Assembly: GCA_002309295.1 (NCBI GenBank)
Contig: DBXF01000031.1
Location: forward strand, 3,227 to 11,230
Reading direction: 5' to 3'
DNA length: 8,004 nt
From: Bacteroidales bacterium UBA1219
Lineage (GTDB): Bacteria > Bacteroidota > Bacteroidia > Bacteroidales > P3
In this document: positions 5,637 through 8,004 of the stretch, piece after piece
Layout: each line of letters begins with the position of its first letter
How positions within the stretch are numbered: position 1 is the first letter of the stretch
Notes under the pieces: generated by a model
Seen by the model: only the letters and a program-made list of their open reading frames with translations
Databases searched by the model: none
What the model was told of the DNA's origin: nothing
Program-made: the position numbers and the translations under genes

Positions 5637-6821
5637 TTAAATCTTGTCGAGTGCCTGTTTGAGGTCGGCGATGATGTCCTCCACGTTTTCGATACCTACC
5701 GAGAAACGTACCAGTCCGTCGGTGATGCCGGCGGCGGCTTTGGCTGTTGCCGACACCTTGGAGTGCGTCATACTGGCGGGGTGCTGAATCAGTGTCTCCA
5801 CGCCGCCCAGCGACACGGCCAGGATGCACATTTTGACGTTGTTCATCAGCTTGCGTCCGGCCTCCAGACCACCTTTCAGCTCGAAGCTGATCATGGTGCC
5901 GGGGCCGCGCATCTGTTTCTTGGCAAGCTCGTACTGCGGGTGCGATTTCAAGCCGGGATAGGCCACCGAAGCCACCTGCGGATGACTTTCGAGGAACTCT
6001 GCCACTTTCATGGCGCTCTCCTGAGCACGGTCGATACGTATGCCGAGGGTTTTCAGTCCGCGGATTACCATATAAGCCTGATGCGGGTCCATATTGCCGC
6101 CGAGGTTGAGCATCATCACATGCAGCTGCTTGTACAGTTCCTGCGTTTTGGTGATGACGATGCCTCCCACGATGTCGGCGTGGCCGTTGATGAACTTGGT
6201 AACGGAGTGCAGAACCACGTCGGCGCCGAGGTCGAGAGGATTTTGCAGGTAAGGGCTGCAGAAAGTATTGTCAACCACAAGCAACAGGTTGTGCTCTTTG
6301 GCAATCTTGGCGCAAGCCTCGATGTCGGTGATGCCCATTGTGGGGTTGGCGGGAGTCTCGATGTACAGCATCTTGGTGTTGGGACGTATGGCAGCCTTGA
6401 TATTTTCGAGTTTTTCGGTCTTCACGTAAGTGGACTGCACGCCGAAACGCGACATGTGTCCTTCCATCATGGTGCGTGAGGCTCCGTAAACGGCGTCGGA
6501 CGAAATCATGTGGTCGCCGGCGTTGAGGTAAGCCATATAGACTGTCGAAACTGCGCCCATTCCCGAGGCGAAAGCCACAGCGCCGTAGCCGTGCTCGAGT
6601 TCTGCCACTTGGCGTTCGAGAGCCGAAACGGTGGGGTTGCCTATGCGGGTATAAACATATCCGTCTTTCTCGCCGGCAAAGCAGGCGGCGCCGTCCTCGG
6701 CACTGTCGAAACGGAAGGTGGATGTCTGGTAGATGGGCACCGTGGCGGCACCGTATTCGTCGTGGTGTCCGCCGCCGTGTATAAGTTTGGAGTTGAATCC
6801 GAGATTTTTTGTGTCTGTCAT
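5637..6821 (-). CDS. Cys/Met-metabolism PLP enzyme, methionine gamma-lyase-like
   Basis: A 394-residue fold-type I PLP enzyme of the transsulfuration family, full length. Key sites are Tyr57/Arg59 (YVYTRIGNPT, phosphate contact from the neighbouring subunit), SGMGA (86-90), Tyr112 stacking over PLP, Asp184 (VVDNTF), Schiff-base Lys209 (HSVTKFINGH), SLGGVETLIQHPASMTH (337-353) and substrate-carboxylate Arg372 (LVRFSVGIE). Overall it most resembles bacterial methionine gamma-lyase, which splits methionine to methanethiol, ammonia and 2-oxobutyrate. However, the lyase-specific Cys (P. putida Cys116, YGCT) is Ala114 here (YGAS), and the Lys240-Asp241 pair appears to be Met-Leu. Cystathionine gamma-lyase or gamma-synthase activity is therefore also possible. 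The start codon is 9 bases after the kamA stop, so co-transcription with kamA is likely; a hairpin terminator follows. Confidence 0.88.
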   Translation of the reverse strand: MTDTKNLGFNSKLIHGGGHHDEYGAATVPIYQTSTFRFDSAEDGAACFAGEKDGYVYTRIGNPTVSALERQVAELEHGYGAVAFASGMGAVSTVYMAYLNAGDHMISSDAVYGASRTMMEGHMSRFGVQSTYVKTEKLENIKAAIRPNTKMLYIETPANPTMGITDIEACAKIAKEHNLLLVVDNTFCSPYLQNPLDLGADVVLHSVTKFINGHADIVGGIVITKTQELYKQLHVMMLNLGGNMDPHQAYMVIRGLKTLGIRIDRAQESAMKVAEFLESHPQVASVAYPGLKSHPQYELAKKQMRGPGTMISFELKGGLEAGRKLMNNVKMCILAVSLGGVETLIQHPASMTHSKVSATAKAAAGITDGLVRFSVGIENVEDIIADLKQALDKI

Positions 6822-6830
6822 AGTCGTTTG

Positions 6831-8004
6831 TTATTTTTTGTTACGTTCTTTACGTGCCAAATGATTGGGTTCCAATGCCATGCGGTCGGTTTCGAGCAGC
6901 GAGGCCACACCTTCGTCGATTTTGCGTTTGCTTTCGCAGTCGGGGCAGTGGCATTCCTGCTTGTAGTCCTCGGGTTCGGTGTAGGTGGTGATAACGCCTT
7001 CGAAGTTGCGGAGTATCACCTTGTTGGGACTCTGCGAGATTACATAGTTGGGCATAACGGGGGTTTTGCCGCCACCGCCGGGAGCGTCAACCACAAAGGT
7101 GGGAACGGCGTAGCCCGATGTGTGTCCGCGCAGGTTTTCGATAATTTCGATACCTTTGGAAACGGGGGTGCGGAAATGTTCCAATCCCATCGAAAGGTCG
7201 CACTGGTAGATGTAGTACGGACGCACACGGTTTTTAACCAACAGATGCACAAGACGTTTCATGATATGAACGCAGTCGTTCACGCCACGCAGAAGCACGC
7301 TTTGGTTGCCCAGAGGGATACCGGCGTCGGCCAGTTTTGCGAGGGCAGCGGAGGCTTCGGGAGTCATCTCGTTGGGGTGGTTGAAATGGGTGTTGAGCCA
7401 GATGGGGTGGTATTTCTTGAGCATGTTCACAAGGTCGTCGGTGATACGCTGCGGACAAACCACGGGGGTACGGCTGCCCAGGCGGATAATCTCCACATGG
7501 GGTATTGCGCGCAGACGCTGGATGATGGACTCAAGCATTTTGTCGCTTACCATAAGGGCGTCGCCACCGGAGAGCAGCACGTCGCGCACGGTGGGAGTCT
7601 TGGCGATGTAGTCGATGCATTTCTGTATGCGTTCCGAAGGCGACTCGCAGTCGTTCTGACCGGCAAAACGGCGGCGTGTGCAGTGACGGCAGTACATCGA
7701 GCACATGTCGGTGATAAGGAAAAGAACACGGTCGGGGTAGCGGTGGGTAAGTCCGGGAACCGGCGAATCCTCGTCCTCGTGCAGAGGGTCGGTGAGGTCG
7801 GCGGGGGAGATGTGTGTCTCGGCAGCCGTGGGTATGGCCTGACGGCGCACGGGGTCGTTGGGGTCGTTGGGGTCGATCAAACTAAGGTAGTAGGGGGTGA
7901 TGGCCATACGCAGCGTTTCGAGCGACTTGCGCACGCCTTCCTGCTCCTCGGCTGTCAGTTTGATGTATTGATTAAGCTGTTCGAGGGTCTCGATGCGGTT
8001 TTTC
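6831..8004 (-). CDS. kamA: L-lysine 2,3-aminomutase (5' end outside window)
   Basis: Radical-SAM, PLP-dependent enzyme that interconverts L-lysine and L-beta-lysine, the first step of anaerobic lysine fermentation. The frame runs off the right edge; 390 residues are visible, starting KNRIETLEQLNQYIKLT, which aligns with about residue 25 of the Clostridium subterminale enzyme as I recall it. In that numbering all key residues are present: 4Fe-4S cysteines 125, 129 and 132 (CSMYCRHC), Cys268 (GVNDC) with Cys375, 377 and 380 (CHCPDC) for zinc, PLP Lys337 (PGGGGKTPVMPNY), and Asp293 and Asp330 for the lysine substrate. Internal starts, such as the GTG at 7934, cut into a conserved region and are rejected. 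The full C-terminal zinc tail separates it from short EpmB-type (YjeK) aminomutases. Its partners kamDE, kdd, kce and kal are not in the window. The PLP lyase gene follows after 9 bases. Confidence 0.96.
   Translation of the reverse strand, partial: KNRIETLEQLNQYIKLTAEEQEGVRKSLETLRMAITPYYLSLIDPNDPNDPVRRQAIPTAAETHISPADLTDPLHEDEDSPVPGLTHRYPDRVLFLITDMCSMYCRHCTRRRFAGQNDCESPSERIQKCIDYIAKTPTVRDVLLSGGDALMVSDKMLESIIQRLRAIPHVEIIRLGSRTPVVCPQRITDDLVNMLKKYHPIWLNTHFNHPNEMTPEASAALAKLADAGIPLGNQSVLLRGVNDCVHIMKRLVHLLVKNRVRPYYIYQCDLSMGLEHFRTPVSKGIEIIENLRGHTSGYAVPTFVVDAPGGGGKTPVMPNYVISQSPNKVILRNFEGVITTYTEPEDYKQECHCPDCESKRKIDEGVASLLETDRMALEPNHLARKERNKK

Noticed and set aside
5334..6479. Long + strand open frame of 381 codons opposite rlmI and the PLP gene
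   Set aside because: It lies antisense across two well-supported genes, spans their gap, and its His/Val/Gly-rich translation has no recognisable motif; it is a shadow of codon use on the other strand.
7852..7876. Tandem 9-base repeat (GGGGTCGTT) in kamA
   Set aside because: It encodes DPNDPNDP, which is conserved in lysine 2,3-aminomutases, so it reflects protein sequence and not a DNA repeat.

Overview
The window looks like a chromosomal segment of a Bacteroidales-type bacterium (phylum Bacteroidota). The evidence is the protein repertoire (a patatin/beta-barrel fusion, a LolA-like carrier of the Bacteroidota type), a TAnnTTTG-type -7 promoter box upstream of folE, A-rich leaders with no strong Shine-Dalgarno sites, and gaps full of short tandem repeats. 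It is mostly ordinary housekeeping and metabolic sequence. No phage, insertion sequence, CRISPR array, tRNA or rRNA was seen.

Layout. One gene enters from the left on the + strand: the 3' part of a patatin-like phospholipase with a POTRA-plus-beta-barrel C-terminus (2-1264). It converges on six - strand genes. Read right to left in their own direction, these are lysine 2,3-aminomutase kamA (5' end outside the window), a Cys/Met-metabolism PLP enzyme resembling methionine gamma-lyase (9 bases after kamA), the 23S rRNA m5C methyltransferase rlmI, a secreted TPR protein, GTP cyclohydrolase I folE, and a LolA-like periplasmic lipoprotein carrier. kamA and the PLP gene form a likely amino-acid catabolism operon, closed by a hairpin with a U-tract. 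The other - strand genes are separated by 63-231 bases and look independently transcribed. The convergent pair at the left both act in the envelope (outer-membrane barrel and lipoprotein transport).

The most unusual signal is between the genes. Nearly every gap holds short tandem arrays of degenerate 7-base units (one array has period 8). The unit differs from gap to gap. At the 3' ends of four - strand genes (lolA-like, folE, TPR, rlmI) an array ends within about 0-7 bases of the stop codon, and at rlmI it overlaps the stop. A 56-bp double-hairpin element of the dispersed-palindrome kind lies just upstream of the TPR gene. No gene of a new defence or mobile system was found. The repeat architecture and the altered active-site residues of the PLP enzyme are the points most worth a second look.
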